DNA of 64,000 bases. Source: Plasmodium brasilianum (lineage: Eukaryota > Apicomplexa > Aconoidasida > Haemosporida > Plasmodiidae). A program made the position numbers and the translations under genes. The stretch's first letter is position 1, and the number at the start of each line of letters is the position of its first letter. The DNA is taken from the NCBI RefSeq assembly GCF_023973825.1, contig NC_090127.1:744001-808000 (forward strand), given 5' to 3'. Below, in pieces: positions 1 through 12,768 of the stretch. Below the pieces are notes generated by a model, which did not search any database, was not told where the DNA came from, and saw only the letters and a program-made list of their open reading frames with translations.

Positions 1-46
<46 letters not shown>
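1..46. repeat. (TA)n microsatellite at left edge
   Basis: The window opens with an uninterrupted TA dinucleotide run. Such runs are very common in Plasmodium spacers. No function can be assigned. Confidence 0.95.
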
Positions 47-47
<1 letters not shown>

Positions 48-186
48 TTACAGCGCGTAGTAACGTGTTTAATCTTTTCTGAACATAGAAAAGAACTTGC
101 AATTTTTTTTTAATTTTAAAAAGGAATGAATAAAAAAATTAGGTAAAAATTTGCAAACATTTTGAACACCTTTTAATGGGTTAAGG

Positions 187-926
187 TTACATGTCGACAC
201 TCCCATGCTCTATTTCTGGTATATCATTTTTATCAAGGATAGTAACTAAGCTTTCTCGAGTTATTTCCTCTTCTTTTAATGTTTTTGTATTGTTTAAACA
301 TCGTCCACTGTATATTAATATTTGATCTTCTTCTTTTATTTTTAAATGCTTCTCCACTTGTTTATGAAGCAGGTCTACTGAGTCTTGATGGTTTAGCTCA
401 ATGCACTGCATATGGTAGGTATAAAGCGGCGAATAAATATTTGTACACACAGGGGGATTCATGTATGTATGGAAGCACAAATATATGTATGCATTCGTGT
501 ATGTATTCACTTACATACGCACATACGTACGCACGTGCTGACGCAGGAGTGTATGTAGCCGAACAACAAGTTCGCATCGAAGCTACTTTTTCACTTCTTT
601 TCTGCACTTACGTGAACTCTTCCAGATTTTTGATGAAACAAGTAAATCAAGTAGGGGAGGGGAGCAGGCTCAGGTAAAATGTAAATCATTTCATCTGAAT
701 TTATTTTATAATGTTCGAAGGTTTTGTCTAGGTCTATTAATTGACTTCTAATTTGATATAGAAGACGATTATTTTCACATAACATCCCGTTTCTCTTCAA
801 CACTTCCCTAATAACATCATCCTCTTCATATTCAACTTTTTTCAAAAAATTTCCAAAGCCCTTTATATAAATTGATTTGGTTTCGTAATTGTTCTTATAC
901 TTGTACATTTCTGACAACTCCTCCAT
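187..926 (-). CDS. Tandem ubiquitin-like domain protein, two exons
   Basis: The product is a 177-aa protein. Exon 1 is 926-612 (105 codons) with donor GTAAGTG. Exon 2 is 405-187, following an ATATGCAG acceptor; both junctions are phase 0. The C-terminal half looks like ubiquitin: an EDQILIYSGRCLNN segment matches the ubiquitin QQRLIYAGKQLED region, and it is followed by a TLKE turn and a hydrophobic last strand (SLVTIL). The N-terminal half has a second beta-grasp-like pattern (NRLLYQIRSQLIDLDKTF, then MIYILPE). There is no C-terminal Gly-Gly, so it is probably not conjugated to targets. It is more likely an adaptor with two UBL folds. The identity beyond UBL is not recognised. The initiator is the first ATG of an open stretch, and no upstream exon is visible. 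Confidence 0.75.
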
Positions 927-984
927 CTTTACTGTGGCTGTTTATACGTAACAAGTTTTACGCCTCAGTCTATAGGGGCGTCCG

Positions 985-1235
985 TATATATGCCCGTATG
1001 TGTGTACGTATATATGCCCGTATGTATGCCCGTATGTGTGTACGTATGTGTGTATCTATATGTGTGTATCTATATGTGTGTACCTATATTTGTGTACCTA
1101 TATGTGCATACCTATATGTGTGTACCTATATGTGTGTACCTATATTTGTGTACCTATATGTGTGTACCTATATGTGCATACCTATATGTGGGTATTTCTA
1201 TATGTGTACCTATATGTGAGTACATCTATATACTT
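985..1235. repeat. Minisatellite, TATATGTGTGTACC-type units
   Basis: Imperfect tandem copies of a unit of about 14 bases (TGTGTACCTATATG and variants) run just upstream of the UBL gene start. All three forward frames stay open and give Tyr/Val/Cys-rich peptides. That openness is an artefact of the repeat, not evidence of coding. Confidence 0.85.
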
Positions 1236-3014
1236 GGGCATCTCCCTAAGTATGCAAATATATACTTATATATTACATTAACAGAATTCAAAAAAGGAAT
1301 AATTTCTCTTTTGCTAGTTTTCTGTTCATAGGAATAATGCATAAATGAAGAAGGGCATTACTAAAACACATATGTAAGCAATTATTAAGTACTACCTATT
1401 ACATCTTAAATATATACATGTAAAAAGTATTTACGGTAAGCCTTTAAAAAATTATCTATGTTTACAAAAAGGAATATAAATAGAAACATATATATGTACA
1501 TAAATATAAATAGCTGTATATATATATTTATATAAAGTGTCTATTCATAATCGTTTTAAAGAAAATACATTTTCATATAAAAAGTTCTCCTAATAATTGA
1601 GATAGTTCCATTAGCTATTAGAACCTCTTGTTCAAAGTTAAAAAAAAAAAAAAGAAAAAATAAAAAGCAATATTAGGAGAAAGGGTGTTTAGCTTACTAA
1701 CATTGCATCTATATAACTAATTTATAAATATATAAATATGTATTTTTTTTTTTTTTTTATTATATGTTCAAAATAATATATCTCTAAATTACATATTTAA
1801 GTAACAACATTCTTTTATGCAGTAATTCGGAAATAAAAAAAAAAATTTTAATTAAGAAAAAATAAATAGAAGTAAAATAAATAAAACAATATCTATCTAT
1901 TGGAAGAAAAAAAAAAAAAAGATATCTATATATATTGTATTTTCAAAAAAAAAAAAAATTAATATTTATATACATTATATCTGCGAAAAAAAGAAAAACA
2001 ATATCAACATATTATATTTGCAAAAAAAAAAAAAAAAAAGACCTTTATAAGATACCTCTTTTTCTTTTTAACAATTTCCCTATGGACTAACTTTCATATG
2101 AACATATCAGACCACATATGCGGAATAGCACTTAGTAGTACATAGTAGTTTTCTCTTATGCACATTTAGCACTGAGGTTGAATCTACATAGTATTTCCTA
2201 ACAGGTATTACATTAAAAAAAAAAAAAAAAAAGGAAATAGGAAAAAGTAAAAAATAAAAGATAAAAGATAAAAGATAAAAGAGCAAATACTAAATAGTAA
2301 ATACTAAACTGTAAAAAATAACGACAAAACGGTCCTATGTACGTCTTCAGATTATGAAAAATATTCTAGGATTTTAAAATCCTTTTTTAGGACATTTCGC
2401 TACGATAAAGTAATCTCTTTTGTTTTTTTTTTTTAATTTTAAAAAGTAGGTACAGACCCTTTACACATTTGCGCATGCTTGGTACGACAAAATGATGCCA
2501 TAAAAAACGCAAATTTTTAACAAGAGACGATAATTTTTTTTAACAATAGCGTAATATGTATGTGTACTTATATATATATATATATATATGTACGCATAAA
2601 TTAACTACGAATGTATAGTGTGTTTCTGCCATAGCTTTTTTTGACAAATTTTGTTTTTATAAAACAAGCCATTTTATTCGCAACGTGCCATTTTTTTCCT
2701 TATTCGTTAAATACGAGATGTGTATTTTTCATTTTATAATTTTTTCACTATCTAATTTTGTATAGTACTATGATATGTAAATAATAAACTACCAACAAAG
2801 AAATTTTTTTTTTTTTCTTTTTTAAATTACCTTTTAAAGACTTTCTAGTATACCTTTTGCTTACCATTCTAGGAATGTGTATTCATACATGTGATATCAT
2901 TAAAGTACAACTGTATCAACGTCCAATATATATACCTTGTCTTTGTTGTAATACCTCTTTTCGTAATTGAGAAATTTTCGTCGTTTTACTTATCGACCCT
3001 TTTTTTATGTATTA

Positions 3015-3575
3015 AAAAATAAAACAAAAAAAAAAAAAATAAAATAACACCAAATAAGAGCAGATAAAATAAAAAAAAATAAAATAACACCAAATAAGAG
3101 CAGATAAAATAAAATAAAACAAAATAAAACCAAATAAGAGCAGATAAAATACCAAATAAGAGCAGATAAAATAAAATAAAACCAAATAAGAGCAGATAAA
3201 ATAAAATAAAACAAAATAAAACCAAATAAGAGCAGATAAAATAAAATAACACCAAATAAGAGCAGATAAAATAAAATAAAACCAAATAAGAGCAGATAAA
3301 ATAAAATAAAACAAAATAAAACCAAATAAAACCAAATAAAACCAAATAAAACAAAATAAAACAAAATAAAACCAAATAAAATGAGATATAACCCAATAAA
3401 ACAAAATAAAACAAAATAAAATGAGATATAACCCAATAAAACAAAATAAAACAAAATAAAACAAAATTAAATGAGATATAACCCAATAAAACCAAATAAA
3501 ACAAAATAAAACAAAATTAAATGAGATATAACCCAATAAAACCCAATAAAACCAAATAAAACAAACTAAAAAAGA
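3015..3575. repeat. Composite A-rich minisatellite
   Basis: There are two blocks. The left block alternates CAAATAAGAGCAGATAAAAT with a variable number of AAAAT/AAAAC units. The right block has copies of AATGAGATATAACCCAAT with AAAAC/AAAAT spacers. All three minus frames are open and predict Phe/Leu/Tyr peptides of up to about 200 aa. These are low-complexity artefacts. Confidence 0.9.
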
Positions 3576-3783
3576 AGCAAAAAACAGGAATACCCTAGTA
3601 ACTATAACTCCGTGCAAGCGAGTTAATTAAGATCTGAAGAACTAGCCGGAAAACTTAAATTTTTTTGCATGTTAGTTTTTTTGTGTTCTCTTTTTATACA
3701 CTTTTTAGCACCCATGAATGCAATGTACAAAATAGGATAAATAAATACACCGAAGGACACCTTGTAAAAAATTTTCTTTTATG

Positions 3784-3817
<34 letters not shown>

Positions 3818-4522
3818 AATATATACACACATGTATATATACACACATGTATATATACGTATACTTATATATGTATTAATATAATTATTATATGTATTGT
3901 ATATCTTTTACATTGAAACAAAATAGTGTAATTTTTTCATTGCAATGAAGTAGTTTCCCTCTTTTCCCCCCAAATTATCTTGAATATGGGACTTAAATAA
4001 AAAAGTTAATATAAAAAAAAAAAAAAAAAAAAAATTGCACATATAAAATAGCTATTTTTTAGTAGTAAAATTTCTTGGTTAAATGCTTCAAAGAAAATTT
4101 TTTATGTATGAAATAAATATGCTATAATTCCCTTTTTATTTTATGTTTTCATAATTTTTTTTTTTGTTTTTCTCTTTTTCAAAAAGAACAAAAATTGGGG
4201 GCTATATCCATATCAAACACATGCGTTTGTATGTACATACATACACAAATACATATATATGTATATACTACATATATAACACAGCAGAGCAAACGAAGCT
4301 CAAGATTACCCGTTCATCTGAAAAAGGAAAAAAAATAGCTATTAAAAAATCTCATAAAATGACACAAAAGAATATTAAGGTCATATACTATTATTATCGT
4401 AACATATAAATTTTAACCTTATTACAGCATCTTAGAAATTTATCATTTTTTACATTTTTCAGTAAAAATTTTTTTTTCCTTTTCCAAAATAAAGAAAAAA
4501 AGCAGAAAAAAATAGTTAAAAA

Positions 4523-4628
4523 AGAGAAAAACAGAAATAAACAGAAACAGAAATAAACGGAAACAGAAATAAACGGAAACAGAAATAAACGGAAACAGAA
4601 ATAAACGGAAACAGAAATAAACACAAAT
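4523..4628. repeat. Short tandem repeat, ACAGAAATAAACGGAA units
   Basis: About six near-identical copies of a 16-base A-rich unit lie in the SSL1 upstream region. Minus-strand open frames across it are artefacts. Confidence 0.85.
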
Positions 4629-4826
4629 AAGCACAGATATACAGTAAATAAGCAAAAAATATATAAGGAATATGCAAAAATTGAAAAAACACAAAATTTT
4701 AAAAATTATCATTTAATAAAAAAGAGAAGTAAATAAAATATGGAAGAATCGTACATCATAACTTAACTACTAAAAATATATTTAGTGGAGCAAAAATGAA
4801 ATTGTGTCTGCTGTACTTTTTTAAGA

Positions 4827-5943
4827 ATGCAAAATACCCAAAGTTCTGAAAACAAAGTTCGTAAAATGACCATCATACATTTATATAATATATTTATATT
4901 GCGTACACACGTACATATGTACATATATATGTGTACATATAATTATCTCCATATTTCTATAATAATTACACTGTACGCCCCTCTCTCCATCTCTCTCTTT
5001 TTTTTTTTTTACATTTTTATTTTAAATATATAAAAAATAGGCTACCTTAGTTGAAGAAGTTGTAAGAGATTTTGATAAAAATGAAGTTTTTGAAGAAATA
5101 ACTGCTAAGTTTACGTGGGAACAAGGTAAATAAATGGGAGATAAAGAAAAAAAAAAAAAAAAGGAATTATAACATTATAAAATTACTAATTATACATTTC
5201 CCACTTCGAAACTGCAAATAACATCTATTTCTTCAGATTAGGCTATTTTATGAATATAATATTACTATATATATTAAGTACATATGTGCTCAATGACATT
5301 TGTATGCATGTACTTTTTTATATTTCTATCTCTCCCCAATTTTTAGATGTTGAAAGATCGTGGAACTTACTTGTAGAAAATAACGGTGTTTTACAACATG
5401 TTAGTCAAGAAAATTTAGAAAATAATAGTAAACAAAAATATAAAAAAGATCAAATTGCTTCCTTAAGAAAAGGAATATTCAGGTTTTCCTTCAGCAAAAT
5501 TCTCAAAAATGTGCGAGATATTTTTTATTATATTATTATTTTATTGTATTATATTATATTTTATTATATCATATTATATCATATTTTTTTATTTTATTTT
5601 ACTTCTCTTTGTTTTTATTCTTATTTTTGTATTATTTTTTTTTTTTTCTTTTCTATTTTATTTATTTATTTATTTTTTTTTTTTTTCTAGCTGTTCCTTT
5701 AGAATTGATAATAATTTTTCACACATTCACATTAACAGTTCATATTTTTTTTTTTTTTTTTTTTTAAACATTTACAGACATATAATAATACTTTTTGATA
5801 TGTCGAGTAGCATGAAAGAAAGGGACTTTAAGCCAGATAGAATAAATGTTGTCCTGGAATGTGTAGAAGTAAAAATAGGAAAGAAAATTGCTCTTAGAGG
5901 GGCAAAGCGAAAAATTACAGATATATATAGTCACGTATGTATG

Positions 5944-5975
<32 letters not shown>

Positions 5976-6916
5976 ATATGTGTGCATACTTATGTACACG
6001 TGTATGTATAAGTATGCATGTAATATCATTCCCTATTTGTGCACGTTCGTAGGCATTCTTGAAAAATTTTTTTTTCAAAAATCCTGTTGGGCATGTGGGA
6101 GTTGTAGCTTTAAAAAACAGTTCAGCAAAATTAATTCAATCATTAACATCAAATATAGATGACATATTAAGTTCATTGTTAAAGGAAAGAAGTAATGGTC
6201 TTCAAGGTTCACCATCACTACAAGAGGGCTTAGAAATTGCGCATGATTTATTAATTGATATGCCTATGTATGGAACGAAAGAAATAGTAATAATGTATAG
6301 TTCTATAAGAACATGTGATAAAAATAATATATTAAATATTTTGGAATTATTAGTAAAAAACAACATTTACGTAAATTGTATTTCTATTGCCCCAGAAATG
6401 CATATATTAAAATATATATGTGAACGAACAAAAGGTATTTATAAAATATGTACAAGTAAAAATGAATTATTAAATGAAATAAATAGTGTTGCAGAAACAC
6501 CTTTATGGATGTTTGGAATGGAACCACAATTAATACATATATGTTTTCCAGTAAAAAAAAAAATAAGTACACAAATAATGTGCTCTTGTCATAATAACCT
6601 AAACACAGATACGTATATATGTAATTTCTGTAATAGCTATACATGCAAAATACCATCAAAATGTAAAGTATGTGGTATACATTTAATTTCTATGCATGAT
6701 TTATCACATATTACAAATAATCTTCAAGAATCTCCTTTATTTATTGAAATGAAAAATGAAAAAAGTGCGCATTACTCTTGTTCATCATGCCATCAAAAAC
6801 TTTATGAAAAAGTATCACAGTGTACTAAGTGTAAACATGTTTTTTGTGTTGAATGTGATATATTTATACACGAGGACTTGAATCAGTGTCCTTTTTGTTT
6901 AATCCATCACTCGTAG
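4827..6916 (+). CDS. SSL1: TFIIH core subunit SSL1/p44, five exons
   Basis: p44 is the TFIIH core subunit that binds and stimulates the XPD helicase in transcription initiation and nucleotide excision repair. The proposed exons are 4827-4860, 5051-5125, 5347-5482, 5778-5868 and 6053-6916, giving 399 aa, a usual length for the family. Features in order: an N-terminal segment containing FTWEQD-VERSW, a von Willebrand A-like domain opening HIILFDMSSSM with DFKPDRI, then the conserved SLQEGLEIA and MYSSIRTCDKN motifs, and finally a Cys-rich zinc-binding tail (CSCH, CNFC, CKVCG, then a C4/RING-like module ending CPFC). The exon 1/2 join is uncertain. A GTTCGT donor at 4857 with the acceptor at 5040 is also in frame and would give 401 aa. 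An AAG acceptor sits right before the ATG, so an extra upstream exon is possible. The C-terminal exon is certain. Confidence 0.9.
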
Positions 6917-7428
6917 GGGTTGTAAGCTAGTGGAAATGTTCGATTTATTGCAAAGGTGAGTTCAAGTTAGAGTGTAATTATAATGAAGCTACATAGTAGT
7001 TACAGTGCAGTTAGATTGTAGTTATAATGCATTAACAACGAAACTACAATGTAGTTACAACGAAGATACATTGTAGCTACTCTGAAGTTATATGCTTGTT
7101 AATGTTAAAATATTGAAATGAAGGAAACATGTAAACATATTAATAGAAGAGCAACAGTACACACTCCTATGTTTGTGAGTCATTCTGGTTACGCATTTTT
7201 AATTTGTACTAATATGAGCTAATTTGAGCTATATTGTGCTAATTTGTACTAAAGTTTGCTAATTTGCGCTAATATTTGCTAATTTCGAATCGGTTATATA
7301 CATGGAGTGCACATACTAATGTTTACACATCTGATATACGTAAAAAACATAAGGATATCCTTATGCCCCTTTTTTTCAAGCATTATATATATATATATAT
7401 AATAAAATAACAAGGTAGTTTGTCCTGT
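6917..7428. other. SSL1 3' flank
   Basis: This stretch has no convincing coding sequence. It contains degenerate repeats of GTAGTTACA/GAAGCTACA type (about 6975-7090) and GCTAATTTG(A/T) type (about 7200-7285), then a TA run near 7385-7400. Confidence 0.5.
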
Positions 7429-8591
7429 TTAATTTCTCTTTGCTTTGACATATTTTCGCGTACGAAGTTGAAGAAGGTGAATTATCCATTTGGAGTGTAT
7501 TATATTGTCACTCAGAGAATTCAAAAAGATGCAATGCCCTTTGTTATCTAAATGTAAATAAGCAAGTGCGAATTTACGTGCGAGTTTGCGTGTGTGTTTG
7601 TGTGCGCGTTTATGCGCGCGTGTGTACATACATATATATATGTATGCGTACATACGCATTGCGACAGGATGAATGAAGTTGAAGGGAGTACTGTTAAAAT
7701 TTGATGAACTCACGAAAATGACTAGTTTCATTTTGATACCAACAGAAGTCGATATTAATAAGCACACCTAAATTATATTTACTAAATTGAAATTCCTTAA
7801 AAATTCAGAATTTGGTACAAGATATAATATTCCTCTTTTTTTGCAGAGGGTATTGTGTGTAATTATGATTTTTTTTTTATCATATTATATTTTTCTGTAT
7901 TATATTTTGTTAATGTTATATTTTGTTAATGTTATATTTTGTTATATTTTTTTATTTTATTTTTTTAACATACATACATACATACATTACTTTTTATTAA
8001 GTTTATTTGTTAATATCTTTTTGCTCCTCTCTTTTTATTTATTAACGTAGTATGAAAATTAGTTATAATATTTCTTCTTTTTACTTGTCCATTTTTTTCT
8101 ATTTTATATCATTATGATTTATTTTTATGATTTATTATATGATTTTTTTAATCAAATTTTATCAATTTTTTTCATTTATTATCATTTCATTTTTTTTCAA
8201 TCTTTTTCATGTAATGTCTTTTTGATAAACATTCAAAAAATGTTTTCGAAATTTGTAACACATTATTATAATGTAACATGATGTAACATAATATTATATA
8301 ATATGATAAAACATTAATACGATATAACATTATAAAAAATGATATAACATAATGTAATATTTCATTGAACATACAAAAATAAGAAAAATCAGTGTCATAC
8401 GATCTAAATTTTTTATAGTAAACAAATAAATGTTTTCTCCCATTCATGAACATTGAATTAGTATGAAAGAAGCAACATAACACATGGATTAATAAACTAT
8501 AGTAATATAAAATTGGAAACAAAGTGTTATATAAAATTTGACTTTCAGCAAAAGGAGCCTTGCCAATTTGTAGAATATGTTTTGTAACAAA
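7429..8591 (-). CDS. Candidate spliced gene, product not recognised (5' end open)
   Basis: Three exon-like islands join in frame: 8591-8349 (81 codons, after CCTATTCAG), 7767-7656 (after ATAATTTAG, donor GTATGT) and 7547-7429 (after TTTACATTTAG, ending TAA). Together they would encode at least 157 aa. Landmarks are an IGKAPFAESQ segment, a hydrophobic stretch around LFPILYYYSLLI, a KLVIFVSSSN strand and a basic tail. The KLVIFV strand recalls longin or sedlin folds (TRAPP subunits), but the match is weak and I assign no function. The islands are clearly less AT-rich than their flanks. A possible further 5' exon lies at about 9290-9240 (after CCCTATTTAG), which would put the 28-base minisatellite inside an intron. 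The plus strand of 7430-7770 also has open stretches. The minus strand was preferred for its better acceptors. Confidence 0.4.
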
Positions 8592-8624
8592 CTGAATAGG
8601 ATAAAATAAGATAAATTAAATAAA

Positions 8625-9205
8625 ATAAACAAAATAGAATAAATGAAATATATATAACAAAATAGAATAAATGAAATAAATATAACAAAATAGAATAAAT
8701 GAAATATATATAACAAAATAGAATAAATGATATAACAAAATAGAAAATGATATATAACAAAATAGAATAAATGAAATATATATAACAAAATAGAATAAAT
8801 GAAATATATATAACAAAATAGAATAAATGAAATATATATAACAAAATAGAATAAATGAAATATATATAACAAAATAGAATAAATGAAATATATATAACAA
8901 AATAGAATAAATGAAATATATATAACAAAATAGAATAAATGAAATATATATAACAAAATAGAATAAATGAAATATATATAACAAAATAGAATAAATGAAA
9001 TATATATAACAAAATAGAATAAATGAAATATATATAACAAAATAGAATAAATGAAATATATATAACAAAATAGAATAAATGAAATATATATAACAAAATA
9101 GAATAAATGAAATATATATAACAAAATAGAATAAATGAAATATATATAACAAAATAGAATAAATGAAATATATATAACAAAGTAAAATAAATGAAATAAA
9201 TATAA
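8625..9205. repeat. 28-base minisatellite, about 20 copies
   Basis: Tandem units ATAACAAAATAGAATAAATG plus AAATATAT (28 bases) are almost identical across roughly 0.55 kb, with a few shortened copies near 8720-8760. Because 28 is not a multiple of three, the minus strand is open in all frames and predicts repetitive Phe/Ile/Tyr proteins of about 240 aa. I regard these as artefacts. The array probably lies in an intron or 5' flank of the candidate gene at 7429-8591. Confidence 0.92.
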
Positions 9206-9831
9206 CAAAATAAAATAAAGTAAAATAAAATAAAATAAGCAGGAAGAACACTCTTATCACTTCTCATTTGCATTATGATGCTTCTACCAACTAAATAGGG
9301 AAAAACATAACACTGTATAAAAAGCGCAATATATAATAATTTATAAGCAAAAGATAAACACCTTTTTTATTGTTGCAAATTTGCCTTAAAAAAAAATTAA
9401 TAAAAAAATTATATTCTACAAGATGAGCGTATATATATATGTATAAATATATAAATATTGGGATAAAATAAAATGTACAAATTTAACTTAGAATATATAT
9501 ATTTTTTTTCTTTTAATTACTAAAGAAGCTAATCGGCAGGGTTGGATTTAAATTTAAAACGAAAAAAAACATTTACAATATGTTTAAAAATAGAAAGCAA
9601 AACTTTTTTTTTCTTTTTTTCTCGCTTAATATAAACTTTTAAAAAAAATATGCTTAATTTTATCTTATAAAAAAACGAAAAAAGCAGAAAAAAAGAAGAA
9701 AAAAAGCAAAAGAAGAAAAGAAAAACAAAGAAACAAGAAAAAACAAGAAAAAACAAGAAAAAACAAGAAAAAAGAAAACGAAAAGAAAAACAAAAAAACA
9801 AGAAAACAAGAAAAAAGTAAACACTATCATG

Positions 9832-9883
<52 letters not shown>

Positions 9884-10710
9884 TTTTTTATATTTATATC
9901 ATTTTACTAATTAACAAAATAAATGATCAAAATCTACGACTTGAAATTTTTTGCAGAACATACTTTTCTGATAACTTTTTTTTTTTTTTTTATAATACTT
10001 TTAGCAGTGTCAGCCTAAATGTGAGACTTCTAATGGCACATTTTATTCATAACTTTATGTAGGTGTTTATATCATTATATATACCCATACATATATACAT
10101 ACATACGAACATATATATATATATATATGTATATATACCTATACATATATGTAAATCCCGCACTCAAAAGACATAAATTTGAATGTGATAGTTGCAAAAA
10201 ATTGGTAAGATTAACCCTGTGGAGGACTTCCCTATTTTTTTTTTTTTTTTTTTTATTGTTACTATTTATATATTTATAGCTTATGATCGACGAAAGAAGA
10301 AGCGTAATATACTGTTCAGACGTAGAAATTTAATAAAGGAAAATATAGCACCATATATTTTAAGATAATTTATGGAAATTATGAACAACATTATAAACAT
10401 ATGTTACACATTTTAGAAAAAGAGTAAAAGGAATATTTTATTCTTCTTTTGTTGAAGATAGATACTGAAGTGGTTTGCCGTATGTACAGGCTCTTCCAGA
10501 ATAACGTATTTATAACGTATACATAACGGATGTATAAGATGACTTAATATATGTACATATTCATATATTTGTACATATATATGCATATGTACATGTGTGT
10601 GTTTGTGCCCCCTGTCCATATGTACGGAAAAGAAACATGCATATTTTCCTTGCATTTTCCAAAAAAAAATAAATACATGGTTAGATACAAGCAAACGATT
10701 ATTCTGTAAA
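9206..10710. other. Intergenic, upstream of the four-helix membrane protein
   Basis: This stretch has A-rich purine tracts (9660-9815, repeats of AAGAAAAAAC), a long (TA)n at 9835-9880 and TATATG clusters at 10075-10160. A possible minus-strand exon at 9290-9240 is noted with the neighbouring candidate gene. Nothing else looks coding. Confidence 0.5.
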
Positions 10711-11588
10711 ATGGCCGGAACGTTAAACTTAAATGATTTGAAAGATGAACCCATTTTATATTATGAAAATGCATTAAGTTATGTTTTTTCAAATTCCAGC
10801 GAAGAAAATAAAAAAGATATACCTACATGTGTTATATATCCAAATGAAACCATAAAAGTTGGTTTCCCTATTTATTCCATAAAAAATATAAATAAAAATG
10901 AAAATTTAATAAATGATAATGATGCTCAGAATAATAGAATTAACGAAGAGCCATTAATTACTTTTGCATCCGAATCGAAATATATTTATCCCGTGAGGGT
11001 TCAAGTTTATTATAGTCTCCTTTACTTATTAATAGCAATTCAGCTTTTCGTTATGCTATTTTTTAAAGGTATATCTTTATACAAAGTTTTGTGTGTGTTC
11101 ATGTGCCACTGCAGAGGGGCGAATCTGTCGAGCATGCACCGGTGTATATATGTATGCATGGGTGTGTGCTTATACGTGTGTTATGAATATGCGCATGTGT
11201 GTACGTATGTCTATGTACGCGTACACACGTGTATATATATCTTCTCGTGTGCATTTATCTAAACGTGTAATCCATGTTTTCCACTTCTTCCCTTTTTGCA
11301 GATAACATAAATTACGCATCCACGGGTGAAATAAATTACGGGCAAATTTTTGTATTTTTTTTTATGGCCATCTCACACAGTTTAGTTATTATGTCAAAAC
11401 TGGGAAAATTCAAAACCTATGTATTTGATATATATACATCATTAAGTTTATTTTTTTTTATATTATCTGTACTAACAATCAACTGTTTTAGTAGTTCTTT
11501 GATTGCTTTATTACAGTTTTTTATTTTTTTTTTACATGCAAAAATTGATTTTTATGTAATGCCACAGTCATGTGTCGTACCACCATGA
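10711..11588 (+). CDS. Four-helix integral membrane protein, two exons
   Basis: The product is 214 aa. Exon 1 is 10711-11068 (donor GGTATATC, phase 1) and exon 2 is 11302-11588 after TTTTTGCAG. The first ~105 residues are soluble and acidic/Asn-rich, with a VIYPNETIKVGFPIYSI segment. Four hydrophobic segments follow: LLYLLIAIQLFVMLFF at the end of exon 1, QIFVFFFMAISHSLVIM, YTSLSLFFFILSVLTI, and LIALLQFFIFFLHA, with a tail ending CVVPP. There is no signal peptide or known catalytic motif. The position of the soluble domain before the helices suggests a cytosolic N-terminus on an endomembrane protein. That is inference only. The family is not recognised. Confidence 0.8.
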
Positions 11589-12087
11589 GGAATTGGTAAT
11601 TATTGTGTTGAAGTACTTTTCAAAAAATATAATTTCGACATTTGGTTAATTGGCAATTTTGTTTCATTTCGACATTTTTCCATTTTGCCGTTTTGCACTT
11701 TGTCATTTTCTCATTTCGCATTCATTTATTTTTGCGTTTTTCTATTTTTTCTCCTCTCATCTTTTCTTTTCCCCCTTTTATGGTTTTTTTGTTTTTTTAA
11801 CTTTTCGGATTTAATACTTGATTTTTTTTCATATTAGGCTTTTGCAAATTTTTCATTTCCGTTCAAATGCTTTTGTTATAGTAACAGCAGTAGTAATGAT
11901 ACTATTACGAATGAAGGCTTTATTTGAAGAGGAAAATAAATGAAAAGGCATTTATATACTCCTATGTGTATATAATACGTACGAAATAAAATGTGTTGAG
12001 GTATGGAGGAAAATGTTTATAGAGGCTAACTGCTTATTGGCAGCGATCAGACATGCATAAAATGTAATCGACTATTTACATAAATAC

Positions 12088-12125
<38 letters not shown>

Positions 12126-12601
12126 CATTACGCGTAGAGTGTACGCGCGAAATGATTGTCATACTAATTTTATGTCTTCAATCGTTTAAGTAAAAAAAAA
12201 AAAAAAAAAAATCATCAAGTCTCTCTCGATTATCACCTCCCTTTTCCCTATTATATAGCGGATACATCGCGTTTTATCATATAAGAGAATATTTATATAA
12301 GTAAAACATCGTTCGAAAAATAAATGACAAGCGTGTAGTAACATTCACCTATAACTAAATTTGCGCATTACTTACACACTTCTTGCAAATTTTGAACACG
12401 TTGACAAATTGACCAATGAGCATAGTACTTAAAAATTTTTGGCACGTTATAAAAATTGCACAAACTGGAGCCGACTTAGTAAATGCAGCAATTTATCCTC
12501 AATAGACGCGTTTCGAAATAGCAATAGAAAGGAGGGGAAAAAAGAAAAGAAGCGGTTACATATGCATATATTGTAGCAAAGTTAGAAGCGTAAATTGACC
12601 A

Positions 12602-12698
12602 AATGTTTACCAAAAATTAAATGAAAATTTACCAAAAATTAAATGAAAATTTACCAAAAATTAAATGAAAATTTATCAAAAATTAAATGAAAATTTAG
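12602..12698. repeat. 21-base tandem repeat, about 4.5 copies
   Basis: Units of ATTTACCAAAAATTAAATGAA repeat with little divergence 230 bases upstream of the kinase ATG. One variant copy carries ATCA in place of ACCA. Confidence 0.85.
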
Positions 12699-12768
12699 AA
12701 AAAACTGAGTGGAAAAATATCCCATATTGACTCGATTTTCACGTTGTGGTTGTGGTCAACCAAGGATA

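Larger units (their letters stand above)
927..4826. other. Divergent intergenic region between UBL gene and SSL1
   Basis: This 3.9-kb spacer separates two divergent genes and should hold both promoters. It contains long A and T runs, TA repeats (about 2570-2590, 3785-3805) and the three minisatellites listed separately. A short Lys-rich open stretch at about 4298-4371 ends at a GT and could be an upstream SSL1 exon or leader, but its joins are unclear. I see no convincing gene. Confidence 0.6.

Noticed and set aside
2986..3617. Minus-strand open frames of 150-200 codons
   Set aside because: These are pure Phe/Leu/Tyr/Ile low complexity from an A-rich repeat, with no start context, splice logic or family signal.
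7435..7766. Plus-strand exons (a stretch containing KLKKVNYPFGVYY and one containing KFDELTKMTSF)
   Set aside because: They are open and protein-like, but the joins need a poor acceptor (CATTGCGACAG). The minus strand joins with better sites and extends into a third exon. This is not fully excluded.
8489..9273. Three overlapping minus-strand open frames of 210-240 codons
   Set aside because: They read through the 28-base minisatellite in every frame and give the same rotating Phe/Ile/Tyr peptide. This is an artefact of the repeat.
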